Positions 25,560 to 36,271 of a stretch of 64,000 nt of DNA are shown piece after piece. How positions within the stretch are numbered: position 1 is the first letter of the stretch; every line of letters begins with the position of its first letter. The notes beneath the pieces were generated by a model. The model was not told where the DNA came from, searched no databases, and saw only the letters and a program-made list of their open reading frames with translations. This DNA comes from Burhinus oedicnemus. Its lineage: Eukaryota; Chordata; Aves; Charadriiformes; Burhinidae. A program made the translations under genes and the position numbers. The stretch lies in assembly GCA_008921705.1 (NCBI GenBank), contig VFFE01007767.1:1156481-1220480 (forward strand), read 5' to 3'.

Positions 25560-27060
25560 AGCTGAAAAATCTAATAAACATCTCCTGAAGTTCATTCTTT
25601 TCAAGGATTCGAGCAAAATGATGCTTTCAGTGTCAACACTGCAGTGTTATTGTTTGAGGGTCGTAGAGATTGAAATAGGATGGTGTTGGTTTTGTAGTGC
25701 ATTTTCAGGTAGAAGAAAGGCTGGCAAAGAGTAGTTAACTGATTGACATTGCACATCCTAAGTGATGTAGGAATATGTAATGTCAGGATATAATACGGCT
25801 AGTTGACTTTTTTTTAGGTTCAAAAATTTCTACAAAGCTATATGAGAAATGAAAGAGAATTTATTTTAAAAAGCCAGGTAAATCTTGCAAAAATTTCTCA
25901 AAGATCTTAATTATTCCTGCTTATAAGCTGATGCTACTACTGGAATTAAGAGATATTACAAACTGAATCACTTTTTTGGACATAGATATTATAGATGCAT
26001 TTGTTTAGAGGAAAAAAACCCCACAACCAAAAATCCCAGTGGTTTTGAAGAATTTAACAGAACAGAACAATATTTGGAGTACAGTCCTGACAGGAATTAC
26101 ATTTTTAGTGTCATATGTACTGCATAAGTAATAATTACCACAAGTATTTGAATCAAATTAATTTTGTACTACTAATTTAAGCTCTTCAGAAGTTCTAGGG
26201 CTAGTTTCTTCTCTCTTGAGCAAATGAATCTGGTATGATATAGACAGCTTTAGATTTCTTTAAGTCTCCCTGGTTCCCGACATTCCCACTGGCATCACTG
26301 GCTATTTGAGGAAAGCCTTATTGCCAAAGGGACCATGTCCATCTCTTCTGTCCACACCACACATTTTTGAGTGGTTCCTTCCATCAGATCCTATGTTTTT
26401 TTCATGCTTGCACAAATCCCAAATGTGGCCAAGTAGATCTATTATCAACACAACGCTTGCCCACAATTTTGTTTTTAATACCTGCATTATAGCAGCCACC
26501 TGGGGGTACGCGGTAGGCTGGCCAGCACAGGGGAAAGCAAGAGTTCAGAACATTCACAACACGCAAACCCCTCTTACGTACTTTCTCAGTCTGTGCTGGT
26601 GGTGGTTACAACCATCGCTCCTGCACTGACACTGACCACCCTTGAAATGCGGATACTCATTTTTGCAGCATAACTCGTTTCCAGAGTACATGAAACAGCC
26701 AACACACCGCTCCACAACCGTTAGAAAACAGCAACGCATCTGCCAAGTAAAGCAGCTCTGAACATAGAAACCATTTTCCAAAACCCTGAGAACCCAACAA
26801 TTATTTGTGCTCAAGCGTGCCGTCTGTTTTCCCCGTTTAAGCACTTTAAGGTACCAATATTTTTTTAAAATAAGAAGTAGTTGTAAAGGAGCAGTCAGGC
26901 CCATGTGGTCAGCACGTAACGCTGGCAAGAACAACAGTACGTGGGCTGGTGCATTGGGTCCACCACCACTCTCAAGACCCCCCTGATAGTTACCATAGAG
27001 ATAGTAGGAGCCACAAAGAGCTTCGATCACATTACTGGCTGGGAGGGGGTCAATTTGTAT
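25560..27060. other. Intergenic DNA, no gene recognised
   Basis: The longest frame is 158 codons on the minus strand (26554-27030). It ends with a cysteine/histidine-rich stretch but matches no family I know and has no clear gene context. Confidence 0.5.
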
Positions 27061-27086
27061 GCGCGAGCCCTGCTGGGATTGAAAGA

Positions 27087-27306
27087 ATGCAGAGGAGGAC
27101 AGGAAAGATAATAGAGAGAAAAATAAGTGAAGGGAGAATACAAGAAATGAGAAAAATGGAAGAAAGGAAGAAAGAAAGGAAAGGGGGGGTGAGAGAGAGA
27201 TGAGGGGAGGGAGGAACCAAAGGGAGTGAGGGATCTCAGAAGCAAAAAAGCCAGCAGAGACACCAAGGGGAAATGAAGAGAGAAGGAGAGAAAAAGCGAG
27301 TGAGAA
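27087..27306. repeat. Polypurine block (about 220 bp)
   Basis: The plus strand is overwhelmingly A and G, including GGAAG/AAAG runs, a G7 and a (GA) run. It has mirror-repeat character and could form triplex DNA. Open frames here are compositional. Confidence 0.8.
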
Positions 27307-27309
27307 AAT

Positions 27310-27800
27310 TCATCTTGCACAGACAGCGCTCGTGTCGCTGCCCAACAGGAACCGCTGCTCCAGAGGAGCTAAGCCACCAGCACGGCCAGCCACAGGGGCA
27401 GCAGGGATGGATGGATGGATGGATGGATGGATGGATGGATGGATGGATGCCTGCAGCACCTGACCCACGCCACAAAAACTGCTCCAAACATGCAGCGGAG
27501 CAAGGAGATGAGATCACAGAGAGGAGAGGGTGGTTTGCTTTCACATGCCCGTGGCTGAACAGCCTGAACGTGATGTTGACTGAGCCAGCGCCACAAAAGG
27601 CAAACACGTTCTTTCGTCTTTGGACTCCTCAACCCAGGGCACTGAGGGCCCAGGGCTGGACAGGTTTTGCCTCTGAGAGCTGTGACTGCCTGGGGCTGGT
27701 GGGGCTGGAGCTTCGGCAGCTGCTCTGGGTCTCCGGGAGAGCCACGGCAGCCTCTGCAGCCCCCGCTGCTGTGTGCTCACCTATACTTACCTTGTCGGAT
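27310..27800. other. GC-rich stretch with a consensus minus-strand splice donor
   Basis: GC-rich DNA following the polypurine block. On the minus strand CAAGGTAAGTAT is an ideal 5' splice site, with the exon end at 27791 and GT at 27789-27790. A possible acceptor (TTGTCTTAG) lies upstream on the same strand near 27.85 kb. No coding potential is recognised; a non-coding RNA exon is possible but unproven. Confidence 0.25.
27405..27448. repeat. (GGAT)11 microsatellite
   Basis: Eleven uninterrupted GGAT units. It lies inside a 184-codon plus-strand frame, where it reads as repeated MDGW-type units, and inside minus-strand frames reading HPSI-type units; both are translations of the repeat, not genes. 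Confidence 0.98.
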
Positions 27801-27829
27801 TGCTGTATGTGCCTTCAAAGACACTGACA

Positions 27830-30800
27830 AACCTTTCTAAACTAAGACAACACCTAGGTCCGTACTCCAAAAAGGCTGAGGAGAACACTTTGAATGACTA
27901 TCTAAATCAGCAGAGCATCCAAAATACCAAACCCTGGAAATAATCCCTTACAGATGTCTGTGTGACTGCTGTATCATTGCAAAAATCCATTGTTACTCTG
28001 CGGGTTAGTAATGGCATGGCCAAACCCTGCTCATCCTTCAAGAGGAATCCCAGCAAAGTCAGAGAGAGGTAATAGGATTCAATGCATAACCGATAACATT
28101 TAAAGAAAAAGGTCTTATTTGGTGGCATGTTCATTGGCCCTGCACCTCCCAAAAGCTAAGGGTAACAAAGAATGCCCAGCATTGGTGGTCTCATCAATGC
28201 TGTAGCATCACTTCGTGCTGCAGCAGTTCACCTTGCAGGTCTTCCCAGGACACGCACAGCTTCACAGACTCGCATTGGTACTCAGCTTCAATATTGGGAT
28301 TTCAGTACGTCCACAGATCTCCTCCTGCTGCCACGAGGAATGCTCCAAAGGTCAGCAGAGCCGCAGGCTGCTGTTGCATAGCGTAGCCTCATGGCTGAGT
28401 GGTAAAAGAATTTTTCCCGGAGAGAACGACGATCTGCTGAGTTTTCCTAAAATACACCTTTTCTTCATAGCAGGAGCATCACAGCACTCCTCACCTTCAG
28501 GGCCAGCCCGTTCAGCCCCAAGAGACTAAGACAACATCCCATAAATTTTCTTAGAGAGAAACAGATTTAATTACGTTCAGTGAAAAGCAGCACGGATTTC
28601 AGAGGACAACATACTCCACAGTTGCCACTGGCCCAGCTGCAGTATCATGTGCTCAGTATATTACACAGACCAGACTAGAACCGATTATGAAGGGCTTTTG
28701 GGTTCTTTTCAAAAGAATTAATATTATTTTTGTGTCATTCCACTTTTGAAGCCAACTGTCAAACTGACCATAAATCAGTTTTCTCCCTCGCATATTACCA
28801 CCAAAGTCGAGTTACCCCTGAGATCAACAGCATTGCCTGTGAGTTAAAAGCACACAGATGTCTGAGAAACAGTGAAATTACTGAAGTATGTAAAAGCCTC
28901 TAGAAATGCCATAAAGCAGCTTTTCCATATATAGCACTGTCACCATTTGAAGTCAAATATCCTGTGATTTTAGCTTAAAAAGCCCTCCAATACAACACAA
29001 ACTGAATCGAAAACTCTTTCATTTCAGAGGAATATACTCTTCACATAAGGCTGTAAACCACAGCACAAAAATTGCACGTATAAAATTGTAAAGTGCCTTT
29101 GTAGGAAAACCCAAAGAGTTTTACGCATGAGCTCCCAAACTGTCCTATGTATTAGAACTACTCTTTTTTTTTTTCTATGCAATTTATAATACAGAATCAT
29201 TTTTTAAAGACATGGTGTCGGCCCTGCCATAAATATACTCGAAGATTTCAAAGACTGCTTCCAGTCCTTCCCCTTCCCTTATCACCACCACACGCGTAGG
29301 GAGGGGATCCTCCAGTAAGCCAGCCCAGTAGTTTCCATCCAAGCCCAGCCCAGCCCCAACAGCCTCATCTCAGGCTGCTGAAGTCATTAGGCTTTTTATG
29401 AACATCTACTGGCCAGATGAATCCTCATTTCCAAACCCCTTACAATTTTTTCCACTACAAGAAAACTTTCCAAAAGCTGGGTAATAGGCCCCAACCGGTT
29501 CTTTCGGCTCTAACGTGAACTGGAAACTAAAAAACCATCCAGCAGGTAATTTGTACAAGGCTCTTAAATCTCGAAAATGAGGCTATTCATTTTCTAATAA
29601 TAAATCTTTACTGCAGCTAATCTTATCTTCTTTCCACAATAAACTCCTAATTATTACCTTTCCAGCCAGCATATCTGAGATTTTAAAAGTGTGTGACAGC
29701 AGTAAAAGCAAGCGCTGGATTTTAGGTCTGAAAAAAGGAAATACTTAGGTTAAGCACACAGAAGATCCTTGTCTTTTAAACTCTGAACAACATGATATAA
29801 CGGAACAAGTTACAGTCTGGGAGCGAACTATTCATACTAGAGGAGTCAAGGACAGTCACGGCTGCTCCTGCCCCGACGGCTCTGGGAAAGCTCCACCTTC
29901 TGCCTGCGGCGACCTGCAGTGCCCAAATGAAAACGAAAGAGGAAAAGTACTTTTTTTTTTTTTTTTCTTTCTTCATTTTAACTTAGATCGGGTCAAACCC
30001 AGAATCCATCACTAAATACTAAAGGCAAATGAATAAAACATTTTTGCAAATATTTGTCTAAACTCAGAACTTTGCACATCATTAATTACGAGTTTTATCT
30101 CTCATTTACACTGGAAGTACCTCAGGGCCAGCAACCCTGTGAGGCCCAAGAGGACCAAGCACAGCGTGTAATGCCGCAGACCTTTTCTGTATCACTTTCA
30201 CTCCGCTGAGGCTAAGCAAATTACAGAGAGTATCTGCGAAGCTAATTTTTGAGTTTCAGAATATTTGTATCACCCAAGAAAAAAACCAACGTGAGATAAA
30301 CTATGTCCTCAAATAACACTGCAGATCTGAATTTTGAATAGCAGCTACTTGTCACTGCCTATTCTCAATCAAGCTATAGAAGAAGAAATACTTAGAGAAG
30401 TGACCTGAACAACACATCTGCCTGAGAAAGCCAGAAATGTTTGCAGGGAATTTGTAAAAAGAAAAGGAAAACAAACCTGATCACTCCAGTTTTCCTGCCA
30501 TTTTACTGCACCACTTTACAATCACTTTTTAAACAGTACAAAGGATTTAACTGCACTGATTTTTAAACAGATATATTTACAACAGCACTCAGCTTGTTAA
30601 ACCAATTATTCCTTACCAATATATGCAGTACTCTAATAAGCACTTAATAGTTGTTTGCAGAGCCCGGTGTGGCAATGACCCAACAAGAAAACAAAATAAC
30701 CAGAATATCCTGCCCATTCAGAGTAAAATACAGAATCACCAGTCCCCTTGGCCTCAGTTATTTGGAAGTTGCCAGATACTCCTTGCCCTTCTGGAAGGTG

Positions 30801-33185
30801 TGGACAGAAGTATTCCCGCATCTTTCCCTGCCTGTTTACCTATTAAGGTGCAATCTAGCTCCCAGGTTTTGTCACTAAAGCTATGATGATGATAAAGTAA
30901 CATAATGCTTAACAGAAAAAAAAAAGTCTGAGCCCATCTCATATAACAATGCTTTAGGTATGTTAGGGCAAATAAGCTTCATGAATAAAAGCTTTATTCT
31001 TTACAGGAAAAATAGGATACTGTTGTTTCTCTTTTCCTGGGAGTACATTTCTTTCAGGCAAAATATATATTTTGAGTCATCATCAAAAAGACATTTTTAA
31101 ACTTACGTGCTTTAGCAAGCAGGTAAGTTAAATTCATTTATTTCTTCTACTTGTTTCTACAAAATTTCTTTGTCCTTCACAAAGTATCTCCTTAGTCCTT
31201 CTTTGCACCGTTTCCTCTCTGGAACCCTACATACCTTTCCCACATAAATTGGAGTTTCATGATGTTTAAATGCATTTCCTTAAGCTTTCAACAAATTTGA
31301 TACAGCTTTCATCTCTGGGCCCTAGAGCAGTCCCCAAACTCCCAGTATTATTCGATCTCACTGAAATCTTCCTGTTTCTTAGATAACTGTAACAATTTGA
31401 GCCGAGTGTTCCTTTCATTTTTAGAATAAGACCTGCCCATTGAGAAGCTGGGGCCTGCTTTTCTAGGTTATTGTTTCTGGTCCATGCTTTTTTTTTTCCT
31501 CACAAACACAAGTTTGTAATTTTAGCCTCTGATGGAGCTTGTCATTTGCATTTTAGTAATTTTGCTCGCTCTGCTTTTCACAAAAGCTATTCTTTTGAGA
31601 TTCCTACATGCTCCAGTTGTAAAAAATGACTAGGAAGCTGCTTGACTTCGTAGTGCCTTTTGATCCAAATAGTCTCAAGAAATGCTGTACAAACATCAGG
31701 ATGGCTATCAAACAGATGCTAAAAATATTTTAATGTATCAGTCCACGGGGGAAAGTATGGCACCGAGAAATTAAAGCAAAAATGTTCAGGTACAGAAAGT
31801 GAAGCTGTAGCGAGGTACTGAAATAATCAGGACCTGCACATGCAGCACCTCAGAATTTCCTTGAAAAATTAGAAACTTTAATAAGAACAATACAGTTCCC
31901 AATAGGAACCTTATCCTTAGCAATTAGGATTAGAAATGCTGCCCAAATTGACATTAAAGAAATCAGTAAGTGAATAAAATCAAGCAGTTATGCCTTGCAA
32001 TCCTATTCTTTAATTTTCAGACAATGCTCTCCAGCCATTCCTGCATTATTTTTATTAGCTGTCTTTGGCTTTTTTAAGCGTGTTGTTTCTGCTGAGCTTA
32101 TCTACCAAGGAGTAGGTCCAAAGTAAGCAAACAGCAACGAGGAAATAAATAAATAAGTAATCCCAGGGAAGGAGCCTTTCTGAGCCTGTGTAGCTGAACC
32201 ACTTATTGTCTCTGCTCTCACCACACCCCCCCTTCAGTCGGTTGTTCCTTTTTTTAAAAAAAAATAATTTATTTTTAAAATTTGGGAAGGCCTAACCAGC
32301 ATTAATAACCTCACAATTCTTAGTAAAAAACGGAAAGATATTTTGCAGTTATACGAAAACAAAAAGCATCTGAAAGCAGCATGTTGTATTTGTTTTCACC
32401 ATCAGTTTGAGGGGAAAAAAAAAAGAAAAGAAAAAAAAAAGACAGCTGTTAATCCATTTTAGTAAAAGTGGAAAAAATCCTGGGGACTTTCTAAGCCTAA
32501 TTTCAGCCTAGAGTGATTTTTATGGCCAAACAATGAATCCTTAGAATAATTGGTTCATACCATGAATACACAACAAACTCTGAACCCAGGGCCTGATCCA
32601 ATTTCCAGGGTAATCGGTAGGAATACCTCCTTTGACTTCGGTGACAGTAACAATGTACAGTATCATTAAAAATAAAAAAACCTTTACAAATGTGTTCTGG
32701 GTGAATACAGACCAATTGTTTATGTTGAATGAGCTCTAAAAGTGTTTTTGCAGCATTACATGTGACTTACATCGATGCAAGCAAATCAATATAAATCGTG
32801 GGTAAAAAAAAGCACCATCACTTAGAGAGGTACTAAATTTCCAGACCACAGTATTCAGATTATGATTATTTATTGCCACTGTACGTAGATGAAAGGCTGT
32901 GGCGTTCCTTCCAGTTTCACTGCTTCGTGCCAGCTGAATTCTGCGAGAGGGATGGCGTTAGAAATGGAAGGCTACAGTAATGTTAACTATGCCGTTTCCC
33001 CTCCAACATCCATTTTGTTCCAAAGAAACACTTGCCAGAGATTAAAATATTCAAGATGGCTGTTTTCTGCACCCTTTCTGCGAGCTCTACAGTTTTTCAC
33101 GTTTCAAATATTCCAGCTCCCCGTCTTTACAAAGACCGCTCATATTTTATTCCTCATCTTATCTGCCTCCCCAGGCATTAAATAT
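27830..33185. other. Intergenic DNA, no gene recognised
   Basis: AT-rich, with a T16 run (29951-29966) and A-rich tracts near 32.25 and 32.42 kb. Open frames are short. No mobile element or RNA gene recognised. Confidence 0.55.
29951..29966. repeat. T16 homopolymer
   Basis: Sixteen T residues followed by CTTTCTTC. Simple low-complexity tract. Confidence 0.9.
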
Positions 33186-33189
33186 TGGC

Positions 33190-33790
33190 GAAGGTTCAAA
33201 GGGGGTTGCTTAAAAACCGCTTTATTTCCCGCCCGGACACCGACGCAGCCCTCCGGACGCCGTTTCGGTCGGATGCCTCCCGCGTACCCCCAGCTCGCCG
33301 GGAGAGGATGCGCGGCAGCCGGCGGCGGGGCGGGCCGCCCCCGCAGCCCCCCGCGGCGGGACACCGCCGGTAGCGCGGCTCGGCCCGGCCCTGCGCCGCC
33401 GCACCGCTCGCCCCCGCCGCCGGGGGGGGCGGGGGGCAGCGTCCGGGAGGGAGCGCGGCGGCTCCGCGGAAGCCCGCGCCCCGCACCTTGACTTCCGCGG
33501 GGGCCCCCGCCGTCCCCTCCCGGGCNNNNNNNNNNNNNNNNNNNNCCCCCCCCCCGAGGTGCGGAGCCCCCGGAGCTGTACCCTCTGCCCCCAGCTCCGC
33601 CGGCGGCTGCCCGGCCCGCAGCCCCGCGTCCCCGACCCGTCGCCGGGCGGACAGAGCCGCGGCGCCTTGCGGGTTATTGGGATTTATCCAGGCGTCGGGC
33701 ACAGGCATGCCAGGCTGTCTTCTGCTGGCGGCCTCTGGTGCTGGGTGCTCTCGGACGTTTCGACGGCGACTCTGTCCCAGCTGCGTTGGA
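33190..33790. promoter_or_regulatory. CpG island interrupted by an assembly gap
   Basis: CpG density rises abruptly near 33.22 kb after AT-rich DNA and stays high to about 33.78 kb. G runs at 33420-33437 could form G-quadruplexes. No exon of DNAJC1, the neighbour expected on this side from human synteny, is recognisable on either strand. The island is incomplete because of the 20-N gap, so its true length and any exon in the gap are unknown. Confidence 0.75.
33526..33545. other. Assembly gap (20 N)
   Basis: Twenty N characters inside the CpG island, flanked on the right by a C run. The round number suggests a placeholder rather than a measured length. Open frames crossing it are meaningless. 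Confidence 0.99.
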
Positions 33791-34149
33791 AATTGTTCGG
33801 TCGGCAGAGATAAATATTAACGCTAGAATTCAACTCGGTGTTTAAGAGGTCACTTTGAATATGCCAAGTCTTTTTCCTAAAAGTATCAGATGATGCGGTC
33901 CCTTATTATACTGAGAACAGCGTTTATCCTAAACTGCATATAGATAAACGGATTAAGATAAGAATCGGGTGGTTTATCTGGGCACGTTACACAGCTAGGA
34001 GAAGCTTTCTTCATGGCTGAGAACTGAAAGCTTCACTGACCTCTAAAAAATTTTTACTTCGTACAAAGAAAGCTTCGATTCCCTATCTTCTCCCCAAAAT
34101 GTATCAGGTTTCCCGTTTCCCACAACCTTAATTGTAATTAGTGAGCGAG

Positions 34150-35355
34150 CAGATGGGATGAGGCACTTCCCATGCACGAGCTTTCCACTTGCACAACACG
34201 AGTTTATCAAGCGCTGCCTCAACGTCGCTTTACGTTCCTGAGCCCGTGACGTGCGCTGGAAAGAGCCTCCTCCTGCACACCTATCTCAGGAGCACGCTAT
34301 GGATGCTCCCACGCCGCATCCATTTGAACAGGTTCGCTGGCGTCCATTTGCACACCAACGTGCGACAACTGGAAGGAGCGTTAACAAACCTCCTGCTCAG
34401 CGACAATCACCTCTGTAAAGCGCATCCGTGACTTGCTTTATGGGGGCAGGACCGCTTGCCCTTCCTCCTGAAGGATCAGTTTGGTAAAGTTCAGCTCCTA
34501 AATTGTCACTGCCTTTCCAGCCGTTGCCGCTTTGCGCTGACATGATCAGTTTTTGTTGTTGATTCCCGTAAGGTCTCGACGCCCGCCTGGCAGCGAGGCA
34601 GTCCCAGCACAGACAAACCCGGATTTTAAAATTTCTGTCCCCCGTGAGGCTTCGGCTGGCTGCGGCGGACGCTGTGCCGCCGGGCTGAATTCATCCTGCC
34701 GCTGCAAACAACGTGGAAATGCCAAGAAAGGGGGATTTATCTAAATGACTCTAGTTAAAATAAAATTCTAGTGATCAGTAGGAAATATTTATGGGTTACG
34801 TGTTGCTAACGATAAAAGGCGGGTCCCGCGGCGAGCTACACCTACCCAGCACGGGGCTGCCAGATTTTCAAAATGTTCTACCGAAACGTAAAAGATGCGG
34901 GTGATAGAAAAAAAAAAATACGCCAGCGAGCTGCTGCAGATACAGCACATCAACGATTTAGGGTTTATTACTTTCAAAAGATTCTTCGGCGTTTCTAAAC
35001 ACGTCTGTTCTCCGGTATCTTGGCTAGCGAGGGCCGTATCTTGTCGTCCATGGTAAATCAATGGCACAGCCTGACCTTTAAGAGGGCTATATCCTTTATT
35101 CGAGCCAGGCGAGTTGCAAAGACCGACCCGTGAAATAGAGCTTCACTGGGGAAGGAGGCATTTTTAATACGAATTCTCCTTGCTGTGAACAGTACGTAGA
35201 TCGGCGCAGACTTCGCAGAAGTCGGTCTGGAAGGCAGCCGCGCTTCACACGACCCTGGCTCGTTGGAACCAGCTCACGGGCTCAGATCCGGCGAAGGTGC
35301 CAACCCCTAATTGATACGTTTAGGCGCAGCTCCCGACGTAATTGCTTTTAACATT
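34150..35355. other. Intermediate CpG-containing DNA between the two islands
   Basis: CpG is clearly more frequent than in the bulk of the window, including a TGACGT CRE-like half-site near 34.25 kb, but the sequence is not continuously GC-rich. It joins the two islands into one CpG-enriched domain of about 3.2 kb. No convincing exon or repeat was recognised. Confidence 0.5.
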
Positions 35356-36191
35356 CATTTATGCAAAGCGGCTTCGCGCGGGCAGGGCGAGCCCGCCAGC
35401 AGCCAGCGGGCCCGCAGCCACCTCCTGCCCCGCGGCGGCGGGGACCCGCCGGGGGGCCGCGGCCCCGGGAAGGGGGGAGCCCCGGGACAGGCTTCTCCCC
35501 GGCGGCGTGAGCGCCGGGAAACCGGGCTGCCTTCGGGGAGAGACGGAATTGCCGCGTGTGCGCGTTGACTCCTGCGCTCGTGAGCGCCGGCGATAGCGGC
35601 GACAGTCGTGCACGAGAGTAATTATAGTCGTCCTTCTCGCAAACGGCATTTCCCCCCCCCGGCGCCGGTTATCCGATGGCGGTAGCTCGAGTACTGGAGT
35701 GCCGTAAACGCAGCGCTTCCTGAAGCAAACCCTAATCGCTCGGCATCATTGTTAATTATCATTACGCAGCTCAAATTAGGTGTTTTCCTTTGCACCCGCC
35801 ACCGCGGGAGCACGGGGTGAAGAAACTCCCGCAGAGTCTCGACCCTGCCGGCCTCAGGACGGAGCCGGCCGCCGCAGCCCCTTTCCTCCCGCCGGCGGCA
35901 GCGCTCGGAGGACGCGGGGCTCCGGGTAACCGCGCCGCGGGGGCGTGTGTGAGAAGGGCCCCCCTGAGGTCCCGCACCCCTCCCCGGGGCAGGCAGGGAG
36001 TGACACGGCCCCGGGGCGCAGGCCGGCAGCCATCTCGCCCCACAGGGACGGGGAGCAGCGCAGCCCTTCGCTCCCCGGGCGGGAGCTGCCGTCCCCGCCG
36101 GGGGCCTCCCTGCCCCCGCCGCCGCGCATCCTCCCCCGCCGCGCACGCACAAAACGACGGGCGGCTGCAGGGGAGGAGGGGGTGGCCAGCC

Positions 36192-36195
36192 AAAA
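36192..36195 (-). terminator. Pol III terminator of the tRNA-Asn gene
   Basis: On the minus strand TTTT begins nine bases after the tRNA 3' end. Four T residues are a minimal but usual vertebrate pol III stop. The surrounding DNA is GC-rich, so this short T run stands out. Confidence 0.8.
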
Positions 36196-36214
36196 GGGGA
36201 AGTCGTCCCTGGGT

Positions 36215-36220
36215 GGGCTC

Positions 36221-36225
<5 letters not shown>
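36215..36225 (-). promoter_or_regulatory. B box of the tRNA-Asn gene
   Basis: GGTTCGAGCCC on the minus strand is a near-perfect B box (GGTTCGANTCC), the main TFIIIC anchor. It lies 33 bp downstream of the A box, normal for an intron-less tRNA gene. Confidence 0.88.

Positions 36226-36258
<33 letters not shown>

Positions 36259-36270
<12 letters not shown>
36259..36270 (-). promoter_or_regulatory. A box of the tRNA-Asn gene
   Basis: TGGCGCAATCGG on the minus strand, tRNA positions 8-19, matches the TRGYNNANNNG-type A box bound by TFIIIC. It is internal to the tRNA gene. Confidence 0.85.

Positions 36271-36271
<1 letters not shown>

Noticed and set aside
26554..27030. 158-codon minus-strand frame with Cys/His-rich end
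   Set aside because: No recognisable zinc-binding spacing, no similarity and no gene context; probably chance.
27781..27800. U1 snRNA pseudogene
   Set aside because: Only the first dozen bases resemble U1; the rest does not continue, so it is a splice-donor-like sequence.
27273..27827. 184-codon plus-strand frame
   Set aside because: Contains the translated (GGAT)11 microsatellite and GC-rich flanks; no known domain.
32889..33491. 200-codon plus-strand frame
   Set aside because: Half lies in AT-rich DNA and half in the CpG island; the second half is arginine/proline/glycine-rich by composition and nothing resembles a known protein.
33196..33708. 170-codon minus-strand frame in the CpG island
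   Set aside because: It crosses the 20-N gap, so its reading frame is not real evidence; composition explains the openness.
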